Shown here: positions 1-6,193 of the stretch, one piece after another | How positions within the stretch are numbered: position 1 is the first letter of the stretch | How the letters are laid out: each line of letters starts with the position of its first letter | Assembly (NCBI GenBank): GCA_016789165.1 | Contig: JAEURL010000072.1 | Span: 1 to 9,781, forward strand | Reading direction: 5' to 3' | Length of the DNA stretch: 9,781 nt | Source of the DNA: Anaerolineales bacterium | GTDB lineage: Bacteria; Chloroflexota; Anaerolineae; Anaerolineales; UBA6663 | Notes under the pieces: generated by a model | The model's database searches: none | The model's input: the letters and a program-made list of their open reading frames with translations, nothing else | What the model was told of the DNA's origin: nothing | Made by a program: the position numbers and the translations under genes

Positions 1-2
1 TG

Positions 3-1199
3 TATCGGCAGCTCTTCTCCGCCAAAGGGCAAAACCCCGCGCTCCTCGCGGAGGCCGAGAGTTTTCACAGCAGCCTGGACGACTTTGGTGCTAACCCGCC
101 GCCGGTGCCGTACACCCTCCTCACGGCTGACCACCGGCCCACGGCGGTCGAGGTGCGCGAGTACCCGTGCGGGTTCAGCCAGAACGGCCTCTGCGATGAT
201 CAGATCCGGTTCAGCCTGGGTGATGGGACAGTGCCCTGGCTGAGCGCCGTGGCCGGCACCAACGCGCCCAACGGTTCGGCCGGCACCGTTTCGGTCTGCA
301 CCTTTCATCAGGACAGCCTCGGCGGGGAGGTTGAGCACAGCACGCTGCTCAGCGCTCCCGCCGTCATCATGGACGTCAAGCGCATTCTGCTCAACCTGGC
401 GCCTGTGAATTGCGAGGGGCTGCCAGCGGCCGCCGGCCAGTCTGAGACGAGCGCTGGCGCTCCGGCCCCCTGGCTGCAGGTCACGGCCTGGGGCGATGTC
501 AGTGCGGTTGTGCTGAACCAGGCCAATAACGCGCTGGGTTGGGTGAACGACGTCTTCACCAACACCCTCCCGGGGGCCGCCTATGTTGAAACGGACGGCG
601 GCCTATCGCTGAGGTTGCCCGTATCGGCCACCTATACGCTGACGCTTCGTTCCCTGGCCGCGCAATTCGTGTTGGTGCGCGTGACGGACTACCGCGCGGC
701 CGGGCCGGGCGAGGTCTTCAATCCCTACCAGAGCGCGGTTTTCATAGAGGTCCCCCTGGTCGTCAGCGGCACGGCGCAGCTGTCCCTGGACGACGCGGCC
801 GGCCTCGCCGGCCTCCAGTTGCAGCTCTTCGATGCCCAGGGGGCGCCGGCCGCCGCGCTGCCCCCCACCAGCCTTTTGGATCAGCCGCAGGCTCAGGATT
901 ACACCCCGCCGCTGACTACTATGGCCGTGCAGGGGACCCAGACCGCTTTCGCGGCCTATACCGGCCCTGTTACGGTGACCCTGTCCGTGGCCGACTCCGG
1001 GGTTGGCGTCCTGGCCACCGACTACAGCCTCGACGCCGGGCAGACCTGGCAGGCGTATACGGCGCCCTTGGTCGTCGTGGCTGAGCAGGTGCCAGTCGTC
1101 TGGGCGCGTTCTATGGACCTGGCCGGCAATCAGGAGTATCCGGGGGTCAGCCAGCGGCTGCAGCCCCTGCGCCTCTATCTGCCGATAGTCGGCCGCTGA
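3..1199 (+). CDS. LCAT-like secreted lipase/acyltransferase, 3' part (5' end outside window)
   Basis: The reading frame is open from the first complete codon at base 3, so the gene starts upstream of the window; the GTG at 105 is only an internal codon. The visible 398 residues begin with the end of an alpha/beta-hydrolase domain. GDGTVPWLSA (about residues 73-82) and a His in EHSTLL (about 112) match the Asp and His ends of the catalytic triad in LCAT-family acyltransferases and lipases; the Ser nucleophile would lie upstream. A beta-rich region of no recognised family follows. Next comes an Ig-like repeat (about 324-379) with YSLDAGQTWQAY and DLAGNQE, the pattern of OmpL47-type/bacterial Ig modules in exported proteins. 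The protein ends in LRLYLPIVGR, a tail type I recall from Chloroflexota secreted proteins. Inferred role: extracellular ester hydrolysis or acyl transfer. Substrate is unknown. It converges on the LCP gene. Confidence 0.72.
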   Translation, partial: YRQLFSAKGQNPALLAEAESFHSSLDDFGANPPPVPYTLLTADHRPTAVEVREYPCGFSQNGLCDDQIRFSLGDGTVPWLSAVAGTNAPNGSAGTVSVCTFHQDSLGGEVEHSTLLSAPAVIMDVKRILLNLAPVNCEGLPAAAGQSETSAGAPAPWLQVTAWGDVSAVVLNQANNALGWVNDVFTNTLPGAAYVETDGGLSLRLPVSATYTLTLRSLAAQFVLVRVTDYRAAGPGEVFNPYQSAVFIEVPLVVSGTAQLSLDDAAGLAGLQLQLFDAQGAPAAALPPTSLLDQPQAQDYTPPLTTMAVQGTQTAFAAYTGPVTVTLSVADSGVGVLATDYSLDAGQTWQAYTAPLVVVAEQVPVVWARSMDLAGNQEYPGVSQRLQPLRLYLPIVGR

Positions 1200-1245
1200 A
1201 AGCCGGGCTGTGGCCGGCCGGCACCACAGGGCGCCCGTGGCGGCG

Positions 1246-1264
1246 ATTGGCGCCGGGCGCCAAT
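1246..1264. other. Second perfect hairpin in the convergent gene end
   Basis: ATTGGCGC (1246-1253) and GCGCCAAT (1257-1264) form a perfect 8-bp stem with a three-base loop. It directly abuts the A-run of the neighbouring terminator. Just upstream, 1224-1240 can form another imperfect stem (CCAC with GTGG around GGGCGCCC). No T-run follows on the plus strand, so this is not a canonical terminator for the LCAT-like gene. It may protect that transcript's 3' end or slow polymerase there. Confidence 0.5.
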
Positions 1265-1293
1265 AAAAAAAGCGCGGGCCGTGCGGCCCGCGC
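1264..1293 (-). terminator. Intrinsic terminator of the LCP gene
   Basis: Read on the minus strand, a perfect 9-bp GC stem (GCGCGGGCC with GGCCCGCGC, four-base loop at 1281-1284) is followed at once by seven T residues (A-run at 1265-1271 on the plus strand). It begins 30 bases past the LCP stop codon. This is a textbook Rho-independent terminator in that direction. Plus-strand transcripts would meet A residues instead, so it should not act as an intrinsic terminator for the LCAT-like gene. Confidence 0.88.
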
Positions 1294-1322
1294 CCTGGCA
1301 GCGGCTGAGCGGCCGGCCGGCT

Positions 1323-2798
1323 TTACGGCTGGGGGACCTGCCAATCCTGGCCCAGGATGACGCGCACGTCGACCGAGCTGTTGGGATCGGCGCCGTTGAC
1401 CACGCTGGCGACGTTGAAGGTGCGCGCCAGCCAGCGCGTGGTGTAGGGCTTGCCGGTGTAGTCCACGATCACGGTGCCGGTGTAATCGGAGCGGTCGGCG
1501 GTGTCGAAGTTGACGACGTTGACGCCCTGGCCCTGCAGCCATTCGGCCGTGGCGCGGGCCAACCCCTCGACGCCGGCCCCGTTCAGCACTTCCACTTTGG
1601 CCGCCTCCCCCTGCCGCAGGGCGGGGTCATCCTGGGCCGGCGCGGCCAGCGCGGCGGCCGGCCGGAAGAGCTCGTCGCGCAATTCGCGGATCTTGTCCCG
1701 CTGCGGCACCAGCACCTGCAGCCCATCGGGCGTGGTGTACTCCAACACATACTGGTAATCGATCACGGCCTGGGTGACGTTCTCGCGCGGGATGTCGGGC
1801 GCCAGCAGGGCCAGCGCCACGATCTGATCGAGCGTCAGGTCAGTCTGGATGCTCTCGTTCAGGGCCTGATAGAGCGTGGGCGCCTTGAGCAGCAGCTGCG
1901 GCAGCATGTCCAGGCTGACCACCTTGTCACGGACGGCCATCACCACCTGTTGCTGGCGGCCGGCGCGGGCCACGTCCGAGGAGTCGTGGCGTGTGCGCGC
2001 GTACCGCAACGCATCGTGCCCGTTGAGGTGCTGGCGGCCGGCTGGCAGGTAGAAGGGCTCGTAGCCGTACGAGCCGTCCGGGTACCAGGGGTCGTCGATG
2101 GCGGTCGGGTTGTCCACCTCGATCCCGCCGATGGCGTCGATCAAGGCCTCAAAGGCGGTGAAATCCAGCCGCACGTAGTAGTTGATGGTGACGCCCAGGT
2201 TGTGTTCCACGGTCCGCACGGCCAGGGCCGGCCCGCCGCCGGGGTAATTGAAGGCGTCGCCCTTGAAATTGGCCTCCGTGATCTTGGCGTTATCAAAGCC
2301 CGGAATCTCCACCCACAGGTCGCGGGGGATGGACAGGATTACGGCCGATTTCGCCACCGGGTCCAGCGACAGGATCATGATCGAGTCGGTCCGGAAGGCG
2401 CGGTCGGTGTCGCCGCTGCGCCGGTCGATGCCCAGGAGCAGGATCGTCACCCGGTCCGCGCCCGTCCATTTCTGCGGGACGATCGGGTTGGGGGCCGGCG
2501 CCCCGCCGTTGTTTGAACCGGCCCCGGTGCCGGTCTGGACCTGTCCGCCGGAGCTGGCCGGCGGCCCGCCGGCGCTCTGCCCCGTGATCTGCCAGCCGGC
2601 CACAAAATCGCGCACGCTGGTGAAAACCAGATAGGCCGCCAGCCCAGTGGCCAGCACGAACAGGCCGATTAGCGCGCCAATGCCCCAGCTGGGCAGCAGG
2701 GGCTCACGGCGGCGCCGGTTCGGGCGCGGAGTCGGGCGCGGGGGCGGAGTCATAGGGTTGCGTTCCTGATGGCCGGAACGGCTTGATCCAATAGCCAT
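1323..2798 (-). CDS. LytR-CpsA-Psr (LCP) family cell-wall glycopolymer transferase with LytR_C domain
   Basis: LCP enzymes transfer lipid-linked glycopolymers to peptidoglycan or other envelope acceptors on the outer face of the membrane. The 491-residue protein has a Pro/Arg-rich cytoplasmic N-terminus, one membrane helix (about 39-60), a Gly/Ser/Pro-rich spacer, the LCP catalytic domain (about 115-305) and a C-terminal LytR_C domain (about 400-486, starting KVEVLNGAG). LCP hallmarks are present: LLLGIDRR (120-127), RTDS (R136, D138), SIPRDLW (R159, D160) and YARTRHDSSDVARAGRQQQ, with R268, R270, R278 and R281 the expected pyrophosphate-binding arginines. I chose the ATG at 2798 because GAGG lies five bases before it. 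The frame extends to a TTG at 2849, and a later ATG at 2753 is also possible. It has its own promoter (2875-2867) and a strong terminator. The exact polymer is unknown. Confidence 0.92.
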   Translation of the reverse strand: MAIGSSRSGHQERNPMTPPPRPTPRPNRRRREPLLPSWGIGALIGLFVLATGLAAYLVFTSVRDFVAGWQITGQSAGGPPASSGGQVQTGTGAGSNNGGAPAPNPIVPQKWTGADRVTILLLGIDRRSGDTDRAFRTDSIMILSLDPVAKSAVILSIPRDLWVEIPGFDNAKITEANFKGDAFNYPGGGPALAVRTVEHNLGVTINYYVRLDFTAFEALIDAIGGIEVDNPTAIDDPWYPDGSYGYEPFYLPAGRQHLNGHDALRYARTRHDSSDVARAGRQQQVVMAVRDKVVSLDMLPQLLLKAPTLYQALNESIQTDLTLDQIVALALLAPDIPRENVTQAVIDYQYVLEYTTPDGLQVLVPQRDKIRELRDELFRPAAALAAPAQDDPALRQGEAAKVEVLNGAGVEGLARATAEWLQGQGVNVVNFDTADRSDYTGTVIVDYTGKPYTTRWLARTFNVASVVNGADPNSSVDVRVILGQDWQVPQP

Positions 2799-2866
2799 AA
2801 TGTCCTCATTGGGCTCAATCGTTGCCCAGACGATTCTTTGGCTATGCAAGTTCCTGGCCGAAGGGG

Positions 2867-2875
2867 ATTATAACA
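2867..2875 (-). promoter_or_regulatory. Extended -10 promoter of the LCP gene
   Basis: The minus strand reads TGTTATAAT from 2875 down to 2867. This is a perfect TATAAT with the TGn extension that can replace a -35 box; no good TTGACA lies about 17 bases upstream. Transcription would begin near 2860, giving a leader of about 62 bases before the ATG at 2798. An apparent TTG start at 2849 would lie only about 11 bases from that point. Confidence 0.65.
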
Positions 2876-2935
2876 AAGCGGGCCGGCGCTCACCCTGGCC
2901 GGCTGCCGCGGCTGAACGGTGCGGCGGCCTGACCT

Positions 2936-4900
2936 TCAGCCCGCCAATTCCGCCCAATCATCCAGACGGGCCGCGATCTCGGCCTCCAGCCGGGCGTACT
3001 CGGCGCCCAGCTCGCTGGCCCGCCCCACGGCCAGGCCCGGCCGATCCAACTCCCGGCTGACCTCGGCTTTGCGTTTCTCCAGGGCGTCGATCTGGGCTTC
3101 CAGTTCGGCAATCCGGGCCGCGCGCTTCTGGGCCTCGTTCTTGGACAGGCGGGCCGGCGCGGCCTCGGCCGCTTTCTCCGCCGGTCTTTCCCCCTTGGGT
3201 CGAGGCCCGTCCGCCGGGGTTTTGGGGCTGGGGCCTGGGGCTGTGAGCGCCGCGCCCTCCCGCCAGGCCGCGTATTCGCTCCAGCTGCCGGCGAAGACCC
3301 GCAGTTGGCCGTCGTCCGGGTCCACCACCCAGATCTGCGTCGCCAGATCGTCGATCAGATAGCGGTCGTGGGAGACCAGCAGGATGGTGCCGTCAAACTC
3401 GTCCAGCACCGCCTCCAGGATTTCCTGAGACGGGATATCCAGGTGGTTGGTGGGCTCGTCCAGGAGCAATAGATTGGCTCCGCTCAGGGCGAGCTTGGCC
3501 AGGGCCAGCCGGCCGCGCTCGCCGCCGGAGAGCACGCTGACGGTCTTGAAGACGTCGTCCCCGCTGAACAGGAACTTGCCCAGGTAATCGCGCGCCTGGC
3601 CGGGCGCCATGTCCTGGGCGGTGCGGATCTCCTCCAGCACGGTGCGCTCCGGATGCAGGCCCTCGTGGGCCTGGGCGAAGTAGCCGATCTTCAGGCTGCT
3701 GCCGAGCTTCACGCGGCCGGCCAGCGGCGGCACCTGGCCGAGCAGGGTCTTGAGAAACGTGGTCTTGCCGGCGCCGTTCGGGCCGATTAGGGCCGCGCAC
3801 TCCCCGCGCCAGAGCAGCAGGTCCGGCACCTCGAAGAGCACCCGGCCGTCGTCCTGGTAGCCCACGGCCAGGCCGTGCGTCTCCGCCACCCGGTCGCCGG
3901 AGCGCAGGTCACTCACCAGGCGCAGCTTGATGGTCTGGGATTCGGCCGGCCGCCGCGCCATCTCGGCCGGCGCGCTCATCAGGCGCTCCAGCCGGCGCAG
4001 CCGACCTTTGGCCTGGCGCGTGTTCTGGCCGGCCATGTTGCGCCGGATGAAATCGAGCTCTTTGGAGATGAAGGCCTGCTGGGCCTCGAACTCGGCCAGC
4101 TGCCGGGCGCGGCGCTCATCGCGCTGGAGCAGGTAAGCGGAATAGTTGCCGCGGTACTCGGCCAGCTGCGCCGGCCCGCCGCCGGGCGCCGGGTCCAGCG
4201 CCCAGATGTGCTCGGCCACCCGGTCCATGAAGTAGCGGTCATGGGAGACGATCAGGGCCGCGCCGCGCCACTCGCCCAGCCAGGCCTCCAGCCATTCCAC
4301 GGCTTCGATGTCGAGGTGATTGGTGGGCTCGTCCAGGATCAACAGGTCCGGCTCTTCCAGCAGCAGCCGGCCGAGCAGGGCGCGCGTCTTCTGGCCGCCG
4401 GAGAGCTGGCGCAGGGGCCGGCCGTGCTCCTCGGGCGTGAAGCCCAGGCCGGCCAGCACGCGCTGGATCTTGGGCTCGTAGGCGTAGCCGCCGGCCGCCT
4501 CGAATTGGTGCTGGAGCTGGCCGTACTTCTCCAGCAGCGCGGCGTGATCGGGCCGCGGGGCCTGCGCCAGGCGGGCCTCCAGTTGGCGCAGCTCGGCCTC
4601 GGCGGCGCGCAGGGCCGCGAAGGGCGTCAGCATCTCCTGCCACAGCGTGTGCTCGGCCACGCCGGCGTCGAAGCTGGCCTCCTGCGGCAGATAGCCCACC
4701 CGCACGCCGCGCGCCCGCTGAACCGTGCCCTGGGTGGGCTCGTCCAGGCCGGCCAGCACGCGCAGCAGCGTGGTCTTGCCGGAGCCGTTGGGGCCCACCA
4801 GCGCCACCCGCGCGCCGTGCGGCAGGCTGACGGCGACCGCGGTGAAGATGTCGACGGCGCCGAAGGCTTTGGCCAGCCCCGTCCCGATCAGCAGCGACAT
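2936..4900 (-). CDS. ABC-F family ATPase (duplicated ABC domains, Uup-like layout)
   Basis: This 654-residue protein has two ATP-binding cassettes and no membrane segment, which is the ABC-F layout; these proteins act in the cytoplasm on ribosomes, not in transport. Domain 1 has Walker A GPNGSGKTT (36-44), signature LSGGQ (166-170), Walker B with D190/E191 and switch His H220. A charged linker (about 260-320, including ELDFIRRNMAGQNTRQAKGR) is the P-site tRNA interaction region of the family. Domain 2 has GPNGAGKTT (373-381), LSGGE (457-461), D481/E482 and H511. All catalytic residues are intact. After a Pro/Ala-rich spacer (about 550-584), a coiled coil (585-654) resembles the C-terminal domain of Uup and related members. 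The subtype (Uup, YdiF/YfmR, resistance type) cannot be settled by eye. Its ATG lies nine bases after the methyltransferase stop, with only a poor ribosome-binding site (GAGCTGG), suggesting cotranscription and coupled translation. Confidence 0.93.
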   Translation of the reverse strand: MSLLIGTGLAKAFGAVDIFTAVAVSLPHGARVALVGPNGSGKTTLLRVLAGLDEPTQGTVQRARGVRVGYLPQEASFDAGVAEHTLWQEMLTPFAALRAAEAELRQLEARLAQAPRPDHAALLEKYGQLQHQFEAAGGYAYEPKIQRVLAGLGFTPEEHGRPLRQLSGGQKTRALLGRLLLEEPDLLILDEPTNHLDIEAVEWLEAWLGEWRGAALIVSHDRYFMDRVAEHIWALDPAPGGGPAQLAEYRGNYSAYLLQRDERRARQLAEFEAQQAFISKELDFIRRNMAGQNTRQAKGRLRRLERLMSAPAEMARRPAESQTIKLRLVSDLRSGDRVAETHGLAVGYQDDGRVLFEVPDLLLWRGECAALIGPNGAGKTTFLKTLLGQVPPLAGRVKLGSSLKIGYFAQAHEGLHPERTVLEEIRTAQDMAPGQARDYLGKFLFSGDDVFKTVSVLSGGERGRLALAKLALSGANLLLLDEPTNHLDIPSQEILEAVLDEFDGTILLVSHDRYLIDDLATQIWVVDPDDGQLRVFAGSWSEYAAWREGAALTAPGPSPKTPADGPRPKGERPAEKAAEAAPARLSKNEAQKRAARIAELEAQIDALEKRKAEVSRELDRPGLAVGRASELGAEYARLEAEIAARLDDWAELAG

Positions 4901-4909
4901 CGCGCCAGC

Positions 4910-5683
4910 TCAGGGCTTGACGGCCCGGGTGGCGAGATACGAGGGCAGGTATTCGCCGATGATGATGTCGCGGTGCCGATCCTCGTACAGCGCGGTCAGG
5001 TGGAAGCCGGCCGCCAGCTGCCCGCCGATCTGATCCTCCAGGCTGTGGCTGTGCTCCAGCGGGAGGCCGGCGTCCAGGAAGCGCTGCCGCTCTTCGGGCG
5101 GCAGGTCCTTGAGATCGGCGTAGGGCAGCTTGAAGCGCACCTCCAGCCGGCCCTGCTCGGCGGCGGGGAAATCAAACAGGTAGAAGGCCGGGTTCATGAA
5201 GCCGGCCAGCAGGACGCCGCCGGGGCGCAGGACGCGGTAGGCCTCGCGCCAGACCGGGCGCACGTCGGCCGCGAACAGGTTGGAGACGGGATGGAAAATC
5301 AGGTCGAAGCTGGCGTCCGCGAAGGCGCTCAGATCGGCCATGTCGCCCAAGACCGTGGTCAACTCCAGGCCGTCGCGCTCGGCCACCTGGCGGTCGCGCG
5401 CCAACTGGGTGGGGGAGTTGTCCAAGACGGTCACCCGCGCGCCGGCCGCCGCGAAGAGCGGCGCCTGCTGGCCGCCGCCGGAGGCCAGGCCGAGCACGTC
5501 CCGGCCGGCCAGCGGCGGGAACCACTCGCGCGGCACCGGCTTGTTCTCGGTCAGCAGCACGCTCCATTCGCCGCGCCGGGCGGCCGCGATCTGTTCGGGC
5601 GTAACCGGCACGGTCCAGCGGTTGCCCTGCGCCACCTGGCGGTCCCAGGCGGCGCGGTTGTAGGCGCGCACGTCGATGGTCAT
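4910..5683 (-). CDS. Class I SAM-dependent methyltransferase
   Basis: A 257-residue Rossmann-fold methyltransferase. The SAM-binding glycine loop is DVLGLASGGGQQ (62-73), followed by VTVLDNS with acidic D88 for the ribose hydroxyls, GDM (113-115) near the adenine pocket, and FDLIFHPVSNLF (126-137) with the motif IV position. LRPGG (152-156) is the usual turn before strand 5. The N-terminus (AYNRAAWDRQVAQGNRWTVP) and the LASGGG loop match a common family of uncharacterised bacterial methyltransferases. The substrate cannot be read from sequence; small-molecule substrates are more usual for this Methyltransf_11-like style than rRNA. The ATG at 5683 is preceded by AGGA nine bases upstream. It is the first gene of the minus-strand transcript that continues into ABC-F, and it is served by the divergent promoter at 5738-5730. 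Confidence 0.9.
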   Translation of the reverse strand: MTIDVRAYNRAAWDRQVAQGNRWTVPVTPEQIAAARRGEWSVLLTENKPVPREWFPPLAGRDVLGLASGGGQQAPLFAAAGARVTVLDNSPTQLARDRQVAERDGLELTTVLGDMADLSAFADASFDLIFHPVSNLFAADVRPVWREAYRVLRPGGVLLAGFMNPAFYLFDFPAAEQGRLEVRFKLPYADLKDLPPEERQRFLDAGLPLEHSHSLEDQIGGQLAAGFHLTALYEDRHRDIIIGEYLPSYLATRAVKP

Positions 5684-5729
5684 GGGAAAAGGTCCTGCTT
5701 TCAGCGGAAATCACGCGGACAGCGGGCGG

Positions 5730-5738
5730 ATTATAGCA
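5730..5738 (-). promoter_or_regulatory. Extended -10 promoter of the methyltransferase/ABC-F transcript
   Basis: The minus strand reads TGCTATAAT from 5738 down to 5730, a perfect TATAAT with a TGn extension. The bases about 17 upstream give no good -35. Transcription would begin near 5723, leaving about a 40-base leader with an AGGA Shine-Dalgarno before the ATG at 5683. It faces away from the plus-strand -10 at 5761-5766. Confidence 0.62.
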
Positions 5739-5760
5739 GGCGGCCGGCCGGCCTTTGGGC

Positions 5761-5766
5761 TATAAT
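5761..5766 (+). promoter_or_regulatory. -10 box of the membrane protein/selA transcript (leaderless)
   Basis: A perfect TATAAT lies just upstream of the GTG start at 5774. The usual start site, seven bases past the last T, falls at about 5773, on or beside the start codon. No Shine-Dalgarno fits between the box and the GTG. No clear -35 box is visible, and the box is preceded by GGC, not TGn. Confidence 0.6.
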
Positions 5767-5773
5767 CGCCGGC

Positions 5774-6193
5774 GTGCAAGACGATTCCGCGCAAGCGCTG
5801 AGCCTCACGCTGGCCGCCTGGGCACTGGCCATCCTGGGCTGGGGCGGCCTGGCCGGGCTGATCATCAACGTTGACCCGCGCGTCGGCCCGCTGCCGATCT
5901 GGGGCTTTTTTGTCCTGTGGCTGATGGCCTTCACGGGGACGGCGGTGCCGTTTGTGGCTTACCTCAACCGCCGCTTCAGCCGCGAGCCCGCGCCCCCCAA
6001 CGTCATCCTGCGCCAGTCGCTCTGGGTGGGCCTGTTCATGGCCACCGGCGCCTGGCTCCAGCGCAGCAGCCTGCTCAGCTCGGCCACGGCCGGCCTGCTG
6101 CTGATCGCCCTGGTCGGCGTGGAATGGTTCCTGCGATTGCGCGAGCAGGCGCAGTGGGCGCCGGACCAGCCGCCTCCCGATGAGCCTGCGTGA
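5774..6193 (+). CDS. Small four-helix integral membrane protein of unknown function
   Basis: I do not recognise a named family. The 139-residue product has four hydrophobic segments: about 10-32, 41-64, 82-98 and 102-121. Between helices 2 and 3 lies a charged loop (NRRFSREPAPPN), and the protein ends in a short Pro/Asp/Glu-rich tail. LRQSLWVGLFMATGAWLQ (79-96) looks like the conserved core; I have a vague memory of similar small hypothetical proteins in Chloroflexota. The frame is open far upstream, but that part is antisense to the methyltransferase and ABC-F genes. The GTG at 5774 is chosen because a TATAAT box sits eight bases before it and the hydrophobic protein follows immediately. Its last 14 bases overlap the start of selA, so the two are probably coupled in translation. 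This does not show a role in selenium metabolism. Confidence 0.75.
   Translation: MQDDSAQALSLTLAAWALAILGWGGLAGLIINVDPRVGPLPIWGFFVLWLMAFTGTAVPFVAYLNRRFSREPAPPNVILRQSLWVGLFMATGAWLQRSSLLSSATAGLLLIALVGVEWFLRLREQAQWAPDQPPPDEPA

Larger units (their letters stand above)
5729..5767. repeat. Perfect 9-bp inverted repeat holding both divergent -10 boxes
   Basis: GATTATAGC (5729-5737) and its exact reverse complement GCTATAATC (5759-5767) are separated by 21 bases that contain two overlapping copies of GGCCGGCC (5742-5749 and 5746-5753). Each arm contains the -10 box of the promoter firing outward on its side. The symmetry may simply reflect two similar promoters, or it may form a shared regulator-binding site. 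Confidence 0.6.

Noticed and set aside
105..107. GTG at 105 as the start of the first gene
   Set aside because: The same frame stays open to the window edge with protein-like sequence, and the hydrolase domain would be missing its nucleophile. It is a truncated gene, not a short one.
1281..2516. 411-codon plus-strand open frame
   Set aside because: It is antisense to the well-supported LCP gene, starts inside that gene's terminator hairpin and has shadow-type composition.
2799..2849. N-terminal extension of the LCP protein to a TTG start at 2849
   Set aside because: TTG is a rare start, and the extra 17 residues do not look like part of the family. The ATG at 2798 has a GAGG site at good spacing.
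2901..2929. Hairpin just after the ABC-F stop codon as a possible terminator
   Set aside because: GGCTGCCGC and GCGGCGGCC can pair around an 11-base loop, but on the minus-strand RNA there is an A-C mismatch and no T-run. The ABC-F transcript may read through into the LCP gene.
3875..5773. Long plus-strand open frame running into the membrane protein gene
   Set aside because: It is antisense to the ABC-F and methyltransferase genes, which have full motif support. The translation is low-complexity Gly/Ala/Gln/Arg/His/Val with no domain, as expected from the antisense of GC-rich coding DNA. Only the part after the GTG at 5774 is real.
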